Shown here: one piece after another, positions 30,404 through 40,152 of the stretch | How the letters are laid out: the number at the start of each line of letters is the position of its first letter | How positions within the stretch are numbered: the first letter of the stretch is position 1 | Source of the DNA: Marinobacterium stanieri | GTDB lineage: Bacteria; Pseudomonadota; Gammaproteobacteria; Pseudomonadales; Balneatricaceae | Assembly: GCF_900155945.1 (NCBI RefSeq) | Contig: NZ_FTMN01000001.1 | Coordinates: 961,761 to 1,025,760 of the forward strand | Direction of reading: 5' to 3' | DNA: 64,000 nucleotides | Notes under the pieces: generated by a model | What the model was told of the DNA's origin: nothing | The model's database searches: none | The model's input: the letters and a program-made list of their open reading frames with translations, nothing else | Made by a program: the position numbers and the translations under genes

Positions 30404-33160
30404 ATGCCCTTTGACACCCGAGCAGGATTCAAACTGAGCTTGGCCATTGCTGCAGCCCTGGGCAGCCAAGGCCTGCACGCCCAGAATACAACGGAACGCT
30501 TGTGGAGCTGTGACCTGGCCCCCGATGGCGAATGGAAATGCGACGTCAATGAAGCGGCGATGAAAGAGCAGGAAGCCGCTGCCGAAGCTGCGGCCTCTGC
30601 AACGGTTAAAGAGCCCCCCGAAGAACCCGATACCAACACGGCCAAAGCGCCCGTCGAGCCTGCACCTGCACCAGCACCAGCAAAGGCAACTGCTGATACA
30701 GTCGCTGACGAACAGAGCACCCGCGTCCGTATCGCGGAGAAGCGCCGCACCCAGGAAGCGGACCTGAAACTCAATGCCAGCGGGCCAGATGAGTGGAACT
30801 GCGTCGCGGATGGCGATAGCTGGGCCTGTAAGCAAACGGCATCCCGGGTATTGCAAAGTGCACCCTTGCCATCGCCTCGCAAGGCGGTCGTTTTGGCCCC
30901 CGAGCAGGCAGCTTATCTGGACTGGTATCCCTACGCCGCCGGCGAGACAACCGGAGCCTGCACAGGCCGCTATATCCAGCCCGAACTGGATTACCTGCAG
31001 GATGACCGTCCGCTGGACCAACAGCCGGTTCTCATCGACGCCCTGAACTCCAGCGCTGCACTGGACGGCCTGACCACTCTGGAAGGTGGCATCCAGATCC
31101 AGCGTGGTGGCCGCATGATCAGCAGTACCCGTGGCGAATACAACCGCGAAACCAACCAGGCCCGCCTGTTTGGTGAAGTACGCTATCGCGAGCCCGGTTT
31201 CCTGCTGCTGGGTGAACAGGCAGATGCCGACATGCTCAGCGGTGATACCCGCTTCCACAATGCCCAGTACGTCATGCATGAAGAACACATGCGCGGGCAA
31301 GCCAGCCGCATTACCCGTTTTGGCGATAACCGTGTACGTCTCGATGAAGGCGCGCTGACCTACTGTGAACCGGGCAGCAACGCCTGGCAGCTGGCGGCCG
31401 ACTCCATTGTGCTGGATCCGGAAACCGGCCGCGGCGTTGCACGCCACGCCAGCCTCGATGTAATGGGCGTACCCGTTCTCTATACGCCCTATCTGTCTTT
31501 CCCCATCGATGACCGCCGCCAGTCCGGTTTCCTGTACCCCAGCATCCGTTACTCCGCCAGCAACGGGATCGATCTGTCGGTACCCTACTATTTCAATATC
31601 GCCCCCAATGTGGACGATACGCTGACGCCCCGTTATATCGGTGAGCGCGGCCTGCTGCTTGAGAACGAACTGCGCTACATGAACAGCTGGTCGTCCAACC
31701 GCCTCAGTACCGCCTGGATGTCCAATGACGACAAGCTGGGCGAAGACCGCTGGGTGCTGGGCCTGAACCACAACGGTGAACTGCTGGATAACCTCTACAG
31801 CCATGTGGACTTCACTCGCGTCAGCGACGATGACTACTACGAAGACCTGAGCACCAGTCTTGAAGTGCAGCGTGATGACCACCTGGACCAGCGCCTGGAC
31901 CTGACCTACCGCCAGCCCAACTGGAACCTGTACTTCAGCACCCAGAGCTACCAGACCATCAGCGGTACCACACCCTACGAGCGCCTGCCGCAGCTGCACC
32001 TGCAAGGCTGGGAAAGCTACCTTGGAAACGCGCTCAACCTGGATTACGACGCCGAGTTCGTACGCTTCGACCGCGACCTGGACAGCCGTTATGCGCCCAG
32101 CGTAAGCGCCAATGATGTCCATGACCGTACCACCGGTGACCGTATTCACCTGGAGCCGCGCCTGAGCCTGGCACTGGACCGTCCCTGGGGTTACCTGCGG
32201 CCAAGTGCCGGTCTCTGGTACAGCCAGTATGACCTGGAAAATGACAGCTTCGATATCGATGCCCGTCCCAGTGTTGCTGCCGGGCTGGTGAGCCTGGATT
32301 CCGGCCTGATGCTGGAGCGCGGTTACAACACCGACAAGGGCACCTATACACAGACACTGGAGCCTCGCCTGTTCCTGCTGCACGCCAGTGCCGAAGATCA
32401 GGACGATGCGCCCATTTTCGACTCCAGCGAACTGGATTTCACCTACTACAGCCTGTTCCACACCACCGGCTGGAGTGGCAACGACCGCATCGCAGATACC
32501 TCCCAGGCCAGCCTGGGTCTGTCCAGCGCGCTGTATTCCAGCCAGGGACAGGAAGTGATGCGTCTGGCGGCGGCTCAGGCCTACTACTTCAGTGATCGTG
32601 ATGCCGCGGCACTGCGCCCGGGCGATATTACCGGCCGGGAAAACAGCACCAACCTGGCGACTCTGGCCAGCTGGTCACCGCTGCCCAACCTGCGCCTGAG
32701 CCACAACGGTGAAATAGATCGCAACAGCTACGACCTGCTGGAACAGAACTATAAGCTCAGCTTCCGCCCGGGTGACCGTCGTCTGTTCTACTTGAGCTAC
32801 CGTGACAACACCCGCAAGAAGCCGATCGATGGTAACCAGCAGCTGGACATGGCCTTCCGCTGGCCGATCAATAACCAGTGGACCGGCTACGGCCGCTTGC
32901 AACAGGATCTGGATGCCAGCGAGAATCTTGAAACCCTGCTGGGGATCGAGTATTCAAGCTGTTGCTGGAAAGTACGCCTGACTGGCCGTCGCTGGGTAGT
33001 TGACCCGGACAGCATCGATACAGGCGAAGCATTCGAAACAGACAATGGCGTTTTCCTGCAGTTTGTCCTGCGTGGCCTCGGCTCTTTTGGGCAGGACCAG
33101 GGCAGTGAATACCTGAAGGAAGTTACCGGATATGACGAGGATGAAGATGGCACTTTCTAA
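30404..33160 (+). CDS. lptD: LPS assembly outer-membrane protein LptD
   Basis: A 918-aa beta-barrel that inserts LPS in the outer leaflet with LptE. After a signal peptide (about 1-27) the N-terminus holds two Trp-x-Cys motifs (LWSCD and EWKCD; then EWNCV and SWACK) separated by a Pro/Ala-rich linker (about 60-105). The OstA-like domain follows (about 175-310) and then the barrel. Conserved disulphide cysteines are CTGRYI near residue 184 and the adjacent pair in YSSCCWKVRL near residue 852. It overlaps surA, which helps fold it. Confidence 0.95.
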   Translation: MPFDTRAGFKLSLAIAAALGSQGLHAQNTTERLWSCDLAPDGEWKCDVNEAAMKEQEAAAEAAASATVKEPPEEPDTNTAKAPVEPAPAPAPAKATADTVADEQSTRVRIAEKRRTQEADLKLNASGPDEWNCVADGDSWACKQTASRVLQSAPLPSPRKAVVLAPEQAAYLDWYPYAAGETTGACTGRYIQPELDYLQDDRPLDQQPVLIDALNSSAALDGLTTLEGGIQIQRGGRMISSTRGEYNRETNQARLFGEVRYREPGFLLLGEQADADMLSGDTRFHNAQYVMHEEHMRGQASRITRFGDNRVRLDEGALTYCEPGSNAWQLAADSIVLDPETGRGVARHASLDVMGVPVLYTPYLSFPIDDRRQSGFLYPSIRYSASNGIDLSVPYYFNIAPNVDDTLTPRYIGERGLLLENELRYMNSWSSNRLSTAWMSNDDKLGEDRWVLGLNHNGELLDNLYSHVDFTRVSDDDYYEDLSTSLEVQRDDHLDQRLDLTYRQPNWNLYFSTQSYQTISGTTPYERLPQLHLQGWESYLGNALNLDYDAEFVRFDRDLDSRYAPSVSANDVHDRTTGDRIHLEPRLSLALDRPWGYLRPSAGLWYSQYDLENDSFDIDARPSVAAGLVSLDSGLMLERGYNTDKGTYTQTLEPRLFLLHASAEDQDDAPIFDSSELDFTYYSLFHTTGWSGNDRIADTSQASLGLSSALYSSQGQEVMRLAAAQAYYFSDRDAAALRPGDITGRENSTNLATLASWSPLPNLRLSHNGEIDRNSYDLLEQNYKLSFRPGDRRLFYLSYRDNTRKKPIDGNQQLDMAFRWPINNQWTGYGRLQQDLDASENLETLLGIEYSSCCWKVRLTGRRWVVDPDSIDTGEAFETDNGVFLQFVLRGLGSFGQDQGSEYLKEVTGYDEDEDGTF

Positions 33161-34436
33161 ATTTGCACGCCCCCTGCTGGGCCTGCTGGTGATGACAGCT
33201 CCCCTGAGCATGGCCAACGCAGAAGTGCTGGACCGAATCGCTGCGGTGGTCAACGAAGGCATCGTATTGCAAAGCGAGCTGGATCAGCGCACGGCACAGG
33301 TTCGCCAGCAGGTCGCCGCCGGCAATGACACCCGCCTGCCACCCGAAGATGTGCTGCGTGAGCAGGTACTGGACCGCCTCATTCTGGAAAGCCTGCAGGT
33401 GCAGATTGCCGAACGCCAGGGTATCCGCGTGTCCGACAACCAGCTCAACCAGGCCATTAACCGCATTGCGGAACAGAACGGCATGACCCTGAGCCAGTTT
33501 CGTGATGCCCTGATCGCCGAAGGCCAGGACTATGCCCAGGCCCGTGAGCAGATTCGCCGTGAAATCCTGCTGACCCAGGTGCAACAGGGCAGCGTCAACC
33601 GACGCATCAGCGTGTCTGACCAGGAAGTACAGAGTTTCCTGGATTCCGAGCTGGGCCAGCAGCAGGTGCAGGCCGAATTCCAGCTGCGCAATATTCTGGT
33701 TGCCCTGCCCGAAGGCGCCAGCCCCGAGATGATCCAGAAGGCAGAAGCCAAGGCCCTGCGCCTGAGTGAACAGCTTGATGCCGGCACCGATTTCGCTGAA
33801 TTGGCCATTGCCGAGTCCAATGCACCCAACGCCCTGCAGGGCGGCGAGCTGGGTTGGCGCAAGGAAACCGAGCTGCCAACCGCATTGGCTGACGCCATCG
33901 CCAAACTGGGCCCGGGTGAAATCAGCAAACCGATCAAAACACCGGGCGGTTTCCACCTGCTGAAAGTGGAAGACAAGCGCGGCGGCAAGGTGCAGCTGGT
34001 CGAACAGACACAGGTTCGCCACATCCTGCTCACGCCTAACGAAATCCGCAGCGAGGCCCAAACCCGCCGCGAGATCAACGACCTCTACCAGCGCCTGCAG
34101 GAAGGTCAGCCGTTTGATGAACTGGCCCGTCGCCACAGCGATGACAGCGCCAGCGGCTCCCAGGGAGGCGAACTGGGCTGGACGCAAAACGGCCAGATGG
34201 TGCCTGAGTTCGAGCAGGTCATGAACACCACCGCAGAAGGTGAAATCAGCCGCCCCTTCGAGTCCCGTTTTGGCTGGCATATCCTGCAGGTGCAGGATCG
34301 CCGTACCCAGGATCTGGGTGAAGAGATGCTGGAAGCCCAGGCACGCAATACCATTCGCCAGCGCAAGTTCAGTGAAGAGCTGACCAACTGGCTGCGCGAA
34401 ATCCGTTCCCAGGCCTACATCGAGCGTAAGATCTAA
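33132..34436 (+). CDS. surA: Periplasmic chaperone and prolyl isomerase SurA
   Basis: A 434-aa outer-membrane protein chaperone. A signal peptide (up to SMANA) precedes the N-terminal chaperone domain ([21 protein letters not shown]), two parvulin domains (about 180-280 and 290-390, each with RHILL/RNILV and GGELGW), and a C-terminal helix. The start overlaps the lptD 3' end. ATG codons at 33132, 33141 and 33147 are all possible; GAGG at 33137-33140 suggests that 33147 may be used. Confidence 0.95.
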   Translation: MTRMKMALSKFARPLLGLLVMTAPLSMANAEVLDRIAAVVNEGIVLQSELDQRTAQVRQQVAAGNDTRLPPEDVLREQVLDRLILESLQVQIAERQGIRVSDNQLNQAINRIAEQNGMTLSQFRDALIAEGQDYAQAREQIRREILLTQVQQGSVNRRISVSDQEVQSFLDSELGQQQVQAEFQLRNILVALPEGASPEMIQKAEAKALRLSEQLDAGTDFAELAIAESNAPNALQGGELGWRKETELPTALADAIAKLGPGEISKPIKTPGGFHLLKVEDKRGGKVQLVEQTQVRHILLTPNEIRSEAQTRREINDLYQRLQEGQPFDELARRHSDDSASGSQGGELGWTQNGQMVPEFEQVMNTTAEGEISRPFESRFGWHILQVQDRRTQDLGEEMLEAQARNTIRQRKFSEELTNWLREIRSQAYIERKI

Positions 34437-34437
34437 C

Positions 34438-35430
34438 GTGAGCTGCCCCAGAATAGCGATTACGCCGGGCGAACCCGCCGGCATTGGCCCCGAACTCTGC
34501 GCCCAACTGGCACAGCAGGCTCACCCCTGTCAGCTGGTAGCCGTGGCTGATCCGGATCTGCTGCGTCAACGCGCCGAGCTGCTGGGCCTGCCGCTGGAGA
34601 TTCTGCCGTTCAACAGCAGCTCACCCGCACAGCCGGCACCGCCGGGCGCCCTCTACTGCCTGCCCGTCGACCTGGTAACAGAAAGCCTCCCCGGCAAGCT
34701 CGAAACAGCCAATGCTTCCTATGTGCTGGAAACCCTGCGCCAGGCCACCCTTGGCTGCATGTCGGGTGATTTCCAGGCACTGCTGACCGCGCCGGTGCAC
34801 AAGGGCGTCATCAATGATGCCGGTATTCCCTTCAGCGGCCATACCGAATTTCTGGAAGAGATGACCGCCAGCCGCAAGGTTGTGATGATGCTGGCCACAG
34901 AGGGTCTGAAGGTGGCCCTGGCCACCACCCACCTGCCGCTGAGCGCGGTACCCGGTGCCATCACCCGCCCGTTGCTGGAAGAGGTCATTACAGTGCTGGT
35001 GCACGACCTCAAACATGCCTTTGGCATTGAGCAGCCCCGTATTCTGGTTGCAGGCCTCAACCCCCATGCCGGCGAAGGCGGGCATATGGGACGTGAAGAG
35101 ATCGATACCATCACCCCAGTGATGGAGCAGTTCCGCGACCAGGGTACCAACCTGATCGGACCACTGCCGGCCGACACCCTGTTTACCGATCACCACCTCC
35201 GTGATGCCGATGCCGTTCTGGCCATGTATCATGATCAGGGACTACCGGTTCTGAAATACAAGGGGTTTGGCCGCGCCGCCAATATCACGCTGGGTCTGCC
35301 CATTATCCGCACCTCGGTTGATCACGGCACCGCGCTGGATCTGGCCGGAACCGGCCAGGCTGACGTCGGCAGTCTGCACACCGCCCTCCAGTTCGCGCTG
35401 GATATGGCCCGCCATCAAGCAGGACAGTGA
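34438..35430 (+). CDS. pdxA: 4-hydroxythreonine-4-phosphate dehydrogenase PdxA
   Basis: A 330-aa vitamin B6 biosynthesis enzyme that oxidises 4-phosphohydroxy-threonine. The opening [34 protein letters not shown] and the metal-site [11 protein letters not shown] are all intact. The start is GTG at 34438, immediately after the surA stop. Three bases of overlap-range spacing separate it from rsmA, so lptD-surA-pdxA-rsmA-apaG forms one unit. Confidence 0.96.
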   Translation: MSCPRIAITPGEPAGIGPELCAQLAQQAHPCQLVAVADPDLLRQRAELLGLPLEILPFNSSSPAQPAPPGALYCLPVDLVTESLPGKLETANASYVLETLRQATLGCMSGDFQALLTAPVHKGVINDAGIPFSGHTEFLEEMTASRKVVMMLATEGLKVALATTHLPLSAVPGAITRPLLEEVITVLVHDLKHAFGIEQPRILVAGLNPHAGEGGHMGREEIDTITPVMEQFRDQGTNLIGPLPADTLFTDHHLRDADAVLAMYHDQGLPVLKYKGFGRAANITLGLPIIRTSVDHGTALDLAGTGQADVGSLHTALQFALDMARHQAGQ

Positions 35431-35432
35431 AC

Positions 35433-36248
35433 ATGAGTAAAAAACCCGCCGGCCACAAGGCGCGCAAACGCTTTGGTCAGAACTTTCTGCACGATCAGGG
35501 CGTGATCGGCCGTATCATCCGCGCCATCAACCCTCAGCCCAAGCATCACCTGGTCGAAATCGGCCCGGGTCTGGGGGCGCTGACGGAAGAACTGCTGGAT
35601 GCGACCAACGGACACCTGGATGCCGTGGAACTGGACCGTGATCTGATCCCGGTGCTGCGTACCCAATTTTTCCGCTATGCCGATACCTTTACCATCCACG
35701 AAGCCGATGCCCTGAAGTTCGACTTTGCCGGCCTGAAACAGGATGAGCGCCCCTTGCGCATCGTGGGCAACCTGCCCTACAACATTTCGACGCCGCTGAT
35801 CTTCCATCTGCTGAGCTTTAACGGCCTGATTGAAGACATGCACTTCATGCTGCAGAAGGAAGTAGTGGACCGCCTGGCCGCTGGCCCAGGCGACAACCAT
35901 TACGGCCGACTGGGGATCATGGCGCAGTATTATTGCCGTGTGGAACCTCTGTTTATTGTTCCTCCCGGCGCATTTTCGCCCGCACCCAAGGTCGATTCCG
36001 CTATCGTGAGACTGGTACCCTATGCCGAACCACCGATTCCGGCCAAGGATGTGGGCCAGTTGCAGCATGTAGTACGTACCGCATTCGGTCAGCGCCGCAA
36101 GACCCTGCGTAACAACCTCAAGCAGTTGATCAGCGCAGATGCACTGGAAGCACTTGATATTGATCCGGGCCTGCGCCCCGAGCGCCTGACACTGGCCGAA
36201 TTTGTACGTATCAGCGACGCTTTAACAGACGCTGCCAACAAGACTTGA
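35433..36248 (+). CDS. rsmA: 16S rRNA dimethyladenosine transferase RsmA (KsgA)
   Basis: A 271-aa S-adenosylmethionine-dependent enzyme that dimethylates A1518 and A1519 of 16S r[14 protein letters not shown], the SAM loop [10 protein letters not shown] and the catalytic NLPYN are present. ATG at 35433 was chosen over GTG at 35427 because AGGACAG precedes it at normal distance and MSKKP fits the family. It is followed by apaG as in most gammaproteobacteria. Confidence 0.96.
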   Translation: MSKKPAGHKARKRFGQNFLHDQGVIGRIIRAINPQPKHHLVEIGPGLGALTEELLDATNGHLDAVELDRDLIPVLRTQFFRYADTFTIHEADALKFDFAGLKQDERPLRIVGNLPYNISTPLIFHLLSFNGLIEDMHFMLQKEVVDRLAAGPGDNHYGRLGIMAQYYCRVEPLFIVPPGAFSPAPKVDSAIVRLVPYAEPPIPAKDVGQLQHVVRTAFGQRRKTLRNNLKQLISADALEALDIDPGLRPERLTLAEFVRISDALTDAANKT

Positions 36249-36295
36249 TAACCGGCATTGGCCGACAGACCAACCCAGAGGATACCCGAGCACAG

Positions 36296-36682
36296 ATGGA
36301 CAGCACCGAGTTCAGCCGCAATATCGAAATCGATGTCGCCACCGCCTACTTGCCGGAGCAATCCGAGCCGGAAGCACACCGCTTCGTTTTTTCCTACCGC
36401 ATTAAAATCACCAACCATAATGCGGAGAGCGTGCAACTGCTCAGCCGCAAATGGCGTATCACCGACGGCAACGAGCATGTTCAGGAAGTACAGGGTGAAG
36501 GCGTGGTTGGCGAGAAACCGGTAATTGAGCCGGGCCAGAGCTACGAGTACACCAGCGGCACCGTGCTGGCTACTGAAGTAGGCAGCATGGAAGGCAGCTA
36601 TCAGATGACCACCACCGATGAGCTGGAATTTGAAGCGCCCATTTCCCCGTTCACTCTGGCACAGCCGAACGCTCTGCACTAA
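36296..36682 (+). CDS. apaG: ApaG protein
   Basis: A 128-aa beta-sandwich protein of unknown biochemical function, linked to Co2+/Mg2+ resistance. Typical family segments are FSYRIKITNHNAESVQLLSRKW, GEGVVGEKPVIEPGQSYEYTSGT and GSMEGSYQM. ATG at 36296 matches the family length; the in-frame 36245 start would overlap rsmA. Unusually, apaH is not next: it lies 11.3 kb downstream at 48024. Confidence 0.94.
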   Translation: MDSTEFSRNIEIDVATAYLPEQSEPEAHRFVFSYRIKITNHNAESVQLLSRKWRITDGNEHVQEVQGEGVVGEKPVIEPGQSYEYTSGTVLATEVGSMEGSYQMTTTDELEFEAPISPFTLAQPNALH

Positions 36683-36700
36683 AAGGGTACAAGAGCGGCT

Positions 36701-37561
36701 TTAAAACAGCCCCGGTTGCTGAATCCGGGGCCGACCCGCCCAGTCATCAAACCCCTTCAATCCCGGTTTCTGCTGTTCCAGTTGCTGTGCCAGCCAACGG
36801 GCCAGCTCCGGTGCTTCGGCATTGCTGGGCGTATGCATGAACACGAAGGGTGTTTTACCCGCCTCAATCCATTCCAGCAGTTTGCCGATCCAGGGCTGTA
36901 GCCAGTCCGTGCCCTCCTGCCAATGCAGCGGTGTAATAAACCTCAGCATGGGGGCAGAGCCTGTCGCCAGCACCCGCAGGGGAAGGCGCGGTTTCTGCTG
37001 CAGCGCTTCACGGGTCACCGCATCCGTTTTCGGGTTGGCAAAGAGCGCCCGGGTATCAAACATGATGCGGTTTATCCCCAGGGTATGCAGCAGCACATTG
37101 AGCTGCTTTTCCGCATCACCGCCATCAAAAAAGGCAGGATGGCGCACCTCAACCGCATACCGGAATCCCGCCGGCAACTGCTGTAAAAAGTGTCCAAGCT
37201 GTGGCAAATGCTCAGGGCCGAAACGGGCCGGCAGCTGCAGACACAGCATGCCCAACTTCTGCTCCAGCGGAGCCAGCTGCACAAAGGTTTTACGCACCTC
37301 TTCTTCACAGTGCATCAGGCCAGACTGATGACTGATCGATTGCGGAAATTTGAAACAGAAGCGGAAATGCGCCGGCGTCTGCTCGCGCCAGCGCTTCACG
37401 GTCTCCTGTGCGGGCAAGCCGTAAAAAGTGGTATTGCCCTCCACCGAGCTGAAGCTGGCGGCATACTGGCTCAGCTCGGGTTGTCCTGAATCAGGCAAAA
37501 TGGAGGCTTCCCAGGCCGGGTGCTTCCATTGAGGCAACCCGATGAAGTAGTCTGACGCCAT
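36701..37561 (-). CDS. DUF72 family protein
   Basis: A 286-aa TIM-barrel-like protein of the DUF72/YecE family. GLPQWKHPAWEASILP at the start, FSSVEGNTTFYGLPAQETVKRW, FRFCFKFPQSISHQ and the C-terminal FVFMHTPSN are typical of it. The biochemical role is not established. It is on the opposite strand to its neighbours and converges on apaG. A GC-rich dyad at its 3' end (36709-36731) lacks a T run on either strand. Confidence 0.85.
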   Translation of the reverse strand: MASDYFIGLPQWKHPAWEASILPDSGQPELSQYAASFSSVEGNTTFYGLPAQETVKRWREQTPAHFRFCFKFPQSISHQSGLMHCEEEVRKTFVQLAPLEQKLGMLCLQLPARFGPEHLPQLGHFLQQLPAGFRYAVEVRHPAFFDGGDAEKQLNVLLHTLGINRIMFDTRALFANPKTDAVTREALQQKPRLPLRVLATGSAPMLRFITPLHWQEGTDWLQPWIGKLLEWIEAGKTPFVFMHTPSNAEAPELARWLAQQLEQQKPGLKGFDDWAGRPRIQQPGLF

Positions 37562-37580
37562 GGCAACTCGTTGTTATACT
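37552..37580 (+). promoter_or_regulatory. Sigma-70-like promoter for motA
   Basis: CTGACG (37552-37557), 17-base spacer, TATACT (37575-37580). The -35 matches four of six consensus bases and the -10 five of six. It lies 57 bases upstream of the motA start and overlaps the 5' end of the divergent DUF72 gene. Confidence 0.6.
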
Positions 37581-37636
37581 GCAAGCTCGTGGACACACTT
37601 GTCCCTCATATCAAGCTGACAGGGTACTGAATCAGG

Positions 37637-38497
37637 ATGGATTTCGCCTCTCTTCTCGGTATTATTTCTGGCATTGCCCTGATCATCAGTGCCATTTTTC
37701 TGGGCGGTAACGCCGATGTCTTCCTGAATGTACCCGGCCTGATGATTGTCGCCGGCGGTACGCTGGCCGCCACCCTGCTGACGGTGAACTTCAAGGATGT
37801 GACCAACGCCTTCAAGGCCGCCTGGATTGTGTTCACCCGCGACAACACCAACCCCCAGGAAATGATCGACACCATGCTGGAACTGAGCCGGGTTTCGCAC
37901 CGCCATGGTCTGCTCAAGCTGGGGGATGTGGAAAGTGATTCACACGTGCTCAAGCGCGCCTGCAACCTGCTGGCGGAAGCCGCGTCGGAACAGGTCATCC
38001 GCAACACTCTGCAGAACGAAATCGACTCGCTGATTGCGCGCCACCACTCGGTGCAGGATGTATTCCGTAAAATGGGTGCCTACGCTCCGGCCTTCGGCAT
38101 GCTCGGTACCCTGATCGGCCTGATCCAGATGCTGAGCCAGCTCTCCAACCCGGAAACCATCGGCCCCGCCATGGCAGTGGCTCTGCTGACCACCTTTTAC
38201 GGCTCCCTGCTGGCCACAGTAGTATTCCTGCCCATTGCCGGCAAGCTGCATGCACGCACCCTCGCCGAAGTGACTAATCTGGAAATCATCCGAGAAGGTT
38301 GCATCAGCATCCTGACCAACGACCACTACATGCACGTGTATGAGCAGCTGGCCTCCTATCTGCCCGAAGCCCAGCGCAAACCGGTCAAGATCGGCAAGCA
38401 GCAAAAGGATACCGCGGCTGACGGTGGAGGCGCCAAGGGCAATGCAGGTAAGGCTGCTGCCGGAAAACAGCAGAAACCGGCCGGGCCACGAGGTTAG
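37637..38497 (+). CDS. motA: Flagellar stator protein MotA/PomA type
   Basis: A 286-aa inner-membrane stator subunit with four hydrophobic segments (about 4-22, 32-50, 145-165, 180-200). The cytoplasmic loop between helices 2 and 3 carries the charged rotor-facing region, and YAPAFGMLGTLIGLIQMLSQL and GPAMAVALLTTFYGSLLA are the MotA/PomA core. The C-terminal tail (about 255-286) is an unusual Gly/Ala/Lys/Gln-rich extension not needed for the fold. Ion specificity (H+ or Na+) cannot be decided here. It is followed after 2 bases by motB. Confidence 0.92.
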   Translation: MDFASLLGIISGIALIISAIFLGGNADVFLNVPGLMIVAGGTLAATLLTVNFKDVTNAFKAAWIVFTRDNTNPQEMIDTMLELSRVSHRHGLLKLGDVESDSHVLKRACNLLAEAASEQVIRNTLQNEIDSLIARHHSVQDVFRKMGAYAPAFGMLGTLIGLIQMLSQLSNPETIGPAMAVALLTTFYGSLLATVVFLPIAGKLHARTLAEVTNLEIIREGCISILTNDHYMHVYEQLASYLPEAQRKPVKIGKQQKDTAADGGGAKGNAGKAAAGKQQKPAGPRG

Positions 38498-38499
38498 TC

Positions 38500-39297
38500 A
38501 TGAGCAGTCGCCGCCGAGAATTGACCGATGACCAGGGTAGCCCCGGGTGGCTGATGACCTATGCCGACCTGATGACGCTGCTGCTGGTATTTTTCGTGCT
38601 GCTGTTTTCCATGTCCAACCTGGAAAAGGAGCGCTTCGCTGACGCCATGCAATCGTTCAAGACCGCCTTCCAAAATGCGGTGTCCGGCGCGCCTGACTCA
38701 ATCATCCCTCTGGAAACAATGAGCCCCGGCACACCTTCGGACATCAACGATGCCATCATGCAGTCACCTCAGGAAAGTACGCCGGCGGAGAAAAATGATG
38801 CCGAGGACAGCGCTCAATCTGAAATAGCAGCCATGGAGTGGCAACAGCTGACCAGTGACCTGGAGCGTGCCTTCCAGCTGATGCAGATGGAAGATGCAGT
38901 CGAAATCGGCGCCCCCAAAGATGGCAAACTGTCGCTGCGAGTGAAAGGCGCAGCCCTGTTCAACTCGGGCTCGGCGGATTTCAACTACGCCATGCTGCCC
39001 ATGCTGGACGCCCTGCTTGAGACACTCATTGTCAACCCTGGCTACAAGATGGAGATTCAGGGACACACGGACGACATCCCGATTCAAACGGCGCAATTCC
39101 CCTCCAACTGGGAGCTTTCCGCCGTGCGCGCGACAACCGTACTGCGCTACCTGATCGATTCGGGGATTAACCCCAAACGCCTTACTGCCACCGGTTACGG
39201 TGCGTCGATTCCACTGATGCCCAACATCAGCCCGGATAACCGCGCCGCCAACCGACGTATTGAATTCGTTTTGGAAAAGCGAGCCTCTCAGCCATGA
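38500..39297 (+). CDS. motB: Flagellar stator protein MotB/PomB type
   Basis: A 265-aa protein with one membrane helix (WLMTYADLMTLLLVFFVLLFS). The ion-binding Asp is Asp23. An acidic periplasmic linker follows, then an OmpA-like peptidoglycan-binding domain (about 140-262; IQGHTDDIPIQ, NRAANRRIEFVL). The stop overlaps the downstream PilZ gene, so a c-di-GMP receptor is made with the stator. Confidence 0.92.
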   Translation: MSSRRRELTDDQGSPGWLMTYADLMTLLLVFFVLLFSMSNLEKERFADAMQSFKTAFQNAVSGAPDSIIPLETMSPGTPSDINDAIMQSPQESTPAEKNDAEDSAQSEIAAMEWQQLTSDLERAFQLMQMEDAVEIGAPKDGKLSLRVKGAALFNSGSADFNYAMLPMLDALLETLIVNPGYKMEIQGHTDDIPIQTAQFPSNWELSAVRATTVLRYLIDSGINPKRLTATGYGASIPLMPNISPDNRAANRRIEFVLEKRASQP

Positions 39298-39662
39298 AAC
39301 CAAGGATTACGATACCCGACCTGCAGGATAGCGGTCGCCGGGCTTACCGCCTGGAGGTAACACCCGAGGACCCTATCCAGGTTCATATCGACGACCTTGC
39401 AATTGAGGTGCGTAACCTCTCTGCCACCGGCATGGCGTTTGTCAGCCACCAGCCCCTTGTCGATACCACTGTTGCCGCCCATATCGCCTTCACCCTGAAC
39501 ACACGCAGCGTCAGGATGGATTGCAACCTGAAACTGGTGCGCAAGGTTGGCCAAGTCTGGTGTGCCGACTTCGAGGGTCTAAGCCTGATGGAGCAGAAGT
39601 TATTGTCACAGTTCATCACCCAGTGTCAGGCGAGCGCTATACGAAAAGACGTACGATCGTAA
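39294..39662 (+). CDS. PilZ domain protein, probable c-di-GMP receptor
   Basis: A 122-aa single-domain protein. The two c-di-GMP-binding motifs are visible: Arg-rich SGRRAYR (near residues 12-18) and NLSATGMAF (N-x-S-x-x-G). The ATG overlaps the motB stop (ATGA), so it is translationally coupled to the stator. By analogy with YcgR it may slow the motor at high c-di-GMP, but it lacks the YcgR N-terminal domain. That role is inference from position. Confidence 0.82.
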   Translation: MKPRITIPDLQDSGRRAYRLEVTPEDPIQVHIDDLAIEVRNLSATGMAFVSHQPLVDTTVAAHIAFTLNTRSVRMDCNLKLVRKVGQVWCADFEGLSLMEQKLLSQFITQCQASAIRKDVRS

Positions 39663-39669
39663 TAACTTC

Positions 39670-39698
39670 TTGACATAAGCTTCACGCATCCGTAGTAT
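39670..39698 (+). promoter_or_regulatory. Promoter of first tRNA-fMet gene
   Basis: TTGACA (39670-39675), 17-base spacer, TAGTAT (39693-39698). The -35 is perfect. It lies 17 bases before the tRNA and is repeated almost exactly before the second tRNA-fMet at 42617. Confidence 0.85.
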
Positions 39699-39715
39699 TC
39701 GCGTCATCAAGTTGA

Positions 39716-39792
<77 letters not shown>

Positions 39793-39798
39793 AATTCA

Positions 39799-39833
39799 GA
39801 GAAAGCCGATTTCGAAAGAGATCGGCTTTTTCG
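39799..39833 (+). terminator. Terminator of tRNA-fMet copy 1
   Basis: GCCGATTTC / GAGATCGGC hairpin with a GAAA tetraloop, A residues before and TTTTT after. The same structure recurs in the downstream array with matched base changes. Confidence 0.88.
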
Positions 39834-39839
39834 CTTTCT

Positions 39840-39932
39840 GGGCAATGGGTTACGAGCCTGGTAGCGCGTCGGGCTCAGCTCTTGATAAACCCCGGGCGAA
39901 GGTCGTTGGTTCAAATCCAGCCCCCGCTACCA
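39840..39932 (+). pseudogene. Decayed tRNA-fMet copy (first pseudo-unit)
   Basis: Aligns with tRNA-fMet along its length. The 5' acceptor strand is gone (GGGCAATGGGTTACGAG in place of TGCGGGGTGGAGCAG), and the anticodon loop is expanded by insertions, so no CAU loop forms. The T arm and CCCCCGCTACCA end are intact. It follows a terminator and has no promoter of its own. Confidence 0.8.
39911..39930 (+). repeat. Left 20-bp direct repeat (att-like)
   Basis: TCAAATCCAGCCCCCGCTAC, the T arm and acceptor end of the tRNA, found again at 42403-42422 at the other side of the hipBA islet. Confidence 0.6.
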
Positions 39933-39940
39933 AATTTTAA

Positions 39941-39976
39941 GAGGCAGATCAGGTACTTACCGGTCTGCCTTTTTTC
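39941..39976 (+). terminator. Second terminator-like hairpin
   Basis: AGGCAGA-TC...GG-TCTGCCT stem followed by TTTTTT, right after the first decayed tRNA copy. Its stem sequence differs from the array hairpins. It is near the left end of the hipBA islet. The next 175 bases (39978-40152) hold no gene that I can see. Confidence 0.7.
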
Positions 39977-40152
39977 GTTTTATTATTTGAAATCGCTCTG
40001 TGCCCGCAGTGTGCCCCCTCTCTATAGTTCCTTTCTGCTCCTCTGGAACTAGCATGAACTTCAGGCTTCTACACCGGCACAGTGCACAAACAGCTTCAGA
40101 AGCCTGAAGAAACACTTTTTACAGATCGCGATCTCACTACTAGGTCAAAAGC

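Noticed and set aside
30401..32461. 686-codon open frame on the minus strand opposite lptD
   Set aside because: It is antisense to a well-conserved gene, has no family features, and arises from GC-rich codon bias. Similar long antisense frames opposite rpoN (2975-4078) and surA (33123-34484) were rejected for the same reason.
36709..36731. GC-rich inverted repeat at the DUF72 3' end as a terminator for apaG
   Set aside because: No T run follows on either strand and the dyad lies within the DUF72 coding region.
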